Of a stretch of 64,000 nucleotides of DNA, positions 62,588 to 64,000 are shown piece after piece. The first letter of the stretch is position 1; each line of letters starts with the position of its first letter. The stretch spans positions 1,346,772 through 1,410,771 of the forward strand of contig OY811984.1 of NCBI GenBank assembly GCA_963681505.1. The letters run 5' to 3'. A program made the position numbers and the translations under genes. This stretch comes from Eunapius fragilis (lineage: Eukaryota; Porifera; Demospongiae; Spongillida; Spongillidae). The notes beneath the pieces are model-generated. The model had not been told where the DNA came from and did no database searches. It saw only the letters and a list, made by a program, of their open reading frames with translations.

Positions 62588-63905
62588 TAGTTACTTGATA
62601 AGTGGTGCATTATGAATCAAGACAGTGCAGTACATTCGATGTCTATATGTCAGTATGGACCTTTTCCACAATAGATATTGCTATGGCAATCACTATTATA
62701 CTTTCCTGCAGTTCATCTGCATGCTCTAGCATGTGCTTATAGATATTCTGCTGCTTAATGACATGAGAAAAAAGCTTTATAAAATGTTATCTACCATGCA
62801 TATCGTGGTGATTGATGTGTTAAGCCTATATGATTATCGTGGTGATTGATGTGTTAAGCCTATATGATTATCGTGGTGATTGATGTGTTAAGCCTGTATA
62901 GCACTGATAAGATTCAGAATGTAATACCACTATATTTTTATATGATATTGAAAAAAAAAACGGCAATTTCAACAGTTACTATGGCAATTATTTATCCTGG
63001 AAAGGGTCCATATTATGCATGTTAGCTGTGAGATGACTGTTTTTTTTTTCAAACTCACCCTGCCCGAACAATTGATCTGGGTGTGGTGCAATCATCTTTA
63101 TCAATGTTGGAACAGTACATGGGTCTGTGCCCATAGGCGATGATCCAGGGTCTGGAGGCTCTGTTCTCAGGGGTATTGGCATTCATGAGGTCCTTCTCCA
63201 GCCAAGAGTACTGTTCCTCCACCCCCCACCCGTTGAAATACACCTCCGTGGAGTAGCTGCAACAGAGGAACCAAACAATCGTGGTGATTGATGTGTTAAG
63301 TCTACATCGTGGTGATTAATGTGTTAAGCCTACATCGTGGTGATTGATGTGTTAAGCCTGTATAGCACTGATAAGATTCAGATTCAGAATGTAATACCAC
63401 TATATTTTTATATTAAAAGTGTAATTCGATTAATTCATTAGATGCTATGTTTTTTTAATATCGCATGATTTTATTAATAAACTGTTGAAAAATACTTCAT
63501 TTGCAGTGTCCCTTCCAGTTTTTAACTGCTTGCTGTAGATTTTATACACCCATATATATTACCAGTTGTGGCCAGGAGGTGTGGCCAGGCATGTGTCAGG
63601 GGACCTAACTGTACTGCAAAGCCTATGTCAGTTGTATCTTTCTTTATTGGGATCCAAGGCAAATAACAGACAGAACATCACCACATCACAGTCAGGTAAG
63701 TCACGACAAATGGTGCAATCTATTTCCATTAGAGCATAGCTGGCAAGGATGCATGAACTTGTGTGTGAGTACCTGATGAAGTGGACGTTCCCAATGTTCC
63801 ATGAGTACCAGTGAGGGCTTGAGTCAAATGGCATTGCAAACCGATTTAGGTACTGGCTAAAGTTGCTTCCACTCTCTGCAGAGATGAAGGATCATAGCAC
63901 ACACA

Positions 63906-63966
<61 letters not shown>

Positions 63967-64000
63967 ACCCTAAATGATGCTCACCATGATTCCCTGGGCA
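62011..64000 (-). CDS. Purple acid phosphatase, ACP7-like B (5' end outside window)
   Basis: Exons in the window: 64000-63985 (partial), 63875-63773, 63256-63059, 62444-62239, 62174-62011 (stop TAG). Lengths of the four complete exons (103, 198, 206, 164) and all phases equal those of exons 5-8 of ACP7-like A. The protein carries GNHE, YGHRPMYCS and AHEHSYERLWPVYNE. In the last metal motif Ala replaces the Gly of GHxH. It ends RNHGPFA. The peptide NRFAMPFDSSPHWYSWNIGN is identical in both genes. It converges on the ANKRD60-like gene. Confidence 0.92.
62529..62584. repeat. (CA)n microsatellite in an ACP7-like B intron
   Basis: About 55 bp of CA repeat with one AA interruption. Confidence 0.9.
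62808..62950. repeat. Intronic repeat, copy 1 (31-bp tandem head plus tail)
   Basis: Three units of ATCGTGGTGATTGATGTGTT plus AAGCCTATATG are followed by a unique tail (GTATAGCACTGATAAGATTC ... CCACTATATTTTTATAT). The same head and tail recur in the next intron upstream at 63278-63415. Confidence 0.85.
63278..63415. repeat. Intronic repeat, copy 2
   Basis: Same tandem head (unit truncated to about 28 bp) and the same tail as 62808-62950, with a GATTCA duplication in the tail. Both lie in introns of ACP7-like B. Confidence 0.85.
63897..63962. repeat. (CA)n microsatellite in an ACP7-like B intron
   Basis: About 60 bp of CA repeat in the 109-bp intron between the last two exons at the right edge; it makes up most of that intron. 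Confidence 0.92.

Overview
This window is nuclear DNA from an animal, probably an early-branching invertebrate; a sponge is plausible but not proven. The reasons are intron-rich genes with animal domain architectures (a HYDIN N-terminus with human-like order, an ARHGAP22/24/25-type PH-RhoGAP protein, ACP7-type purple acid phosphatases, an ANKRD60-like protein), spliceosomal introns throughout, very abundant micro- and minisatellites, and small inverted-repeat transposons. No bacterial-type operon is present.

Layout. 1-8164 (minus): the first 26 coding exons of HYDIN, open at the left edge. 9462-11109 (minus): SNRNP25, a protein of the minor spliceosome, four exons. 11825-21862 (plus): a 16-exon PH-RhoGAP gene. 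22382-31710 (minus): a 23-exon gene for a 1287-residue coiled-coil protein that I do not recognise. Its last intron has all the hallmarks of a U12-type (minor) intron. 31907-35900 (plus): two intronless alpha-tubulin genes. 36067-43531 (plus): an eight-exon purple acid phosphatase gene (ACP7-like A) with huge minisatellites in its introns. 43640-47000: satellite-filled intergenic DNA and a palindromic element. 47753-49099 (plus): a third alpha-tubulin, which lacks Lys40. 49614-51880: a decayed THAP-containing DNA transposon and non-LTR retrotransposon fragments, one with a twin-priming inversion. 54410-55159 (minus): a two-exon Rab-like GTPase with a small transposon 6 bp from its stop codon. 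56414-57763 (plus): a fourth alpha-tubulin. 58050-58705: a foldback element and an inverted, broken copy of the tubulin-4 promoter and first codons. 59252-59687: a long-TIR element with 9-bp target duplication. 60665-61918 (plus): an intronless ANKRD60-like gene. 62011-64000 (minus): the 3' half of a second purple acid phosphatase gene (ACP7-like B), in inverted orientation to A and with exactly the same exon lengths.

Two themes link the genes. First, cilia and microtubules: HYDIN, four alpha-tubulins, and RFX X-box-like motifs about 60-75 bp upstream of the start codons of HYDIN and of the ANKRD60-like gene. Second, the minor spliceosome: SNRNP25 lies about 11 kb from a gene carrying a convincing U12-type intron. 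All multi-exon models were built by hand from splice sites plus frame continuity. The three complete multi-exon genes of more than four exons (16, 23 and 8 exons) close in frame without a remainder. I found no wholly new multi-gene system; the most novel points are regulatory and structural.
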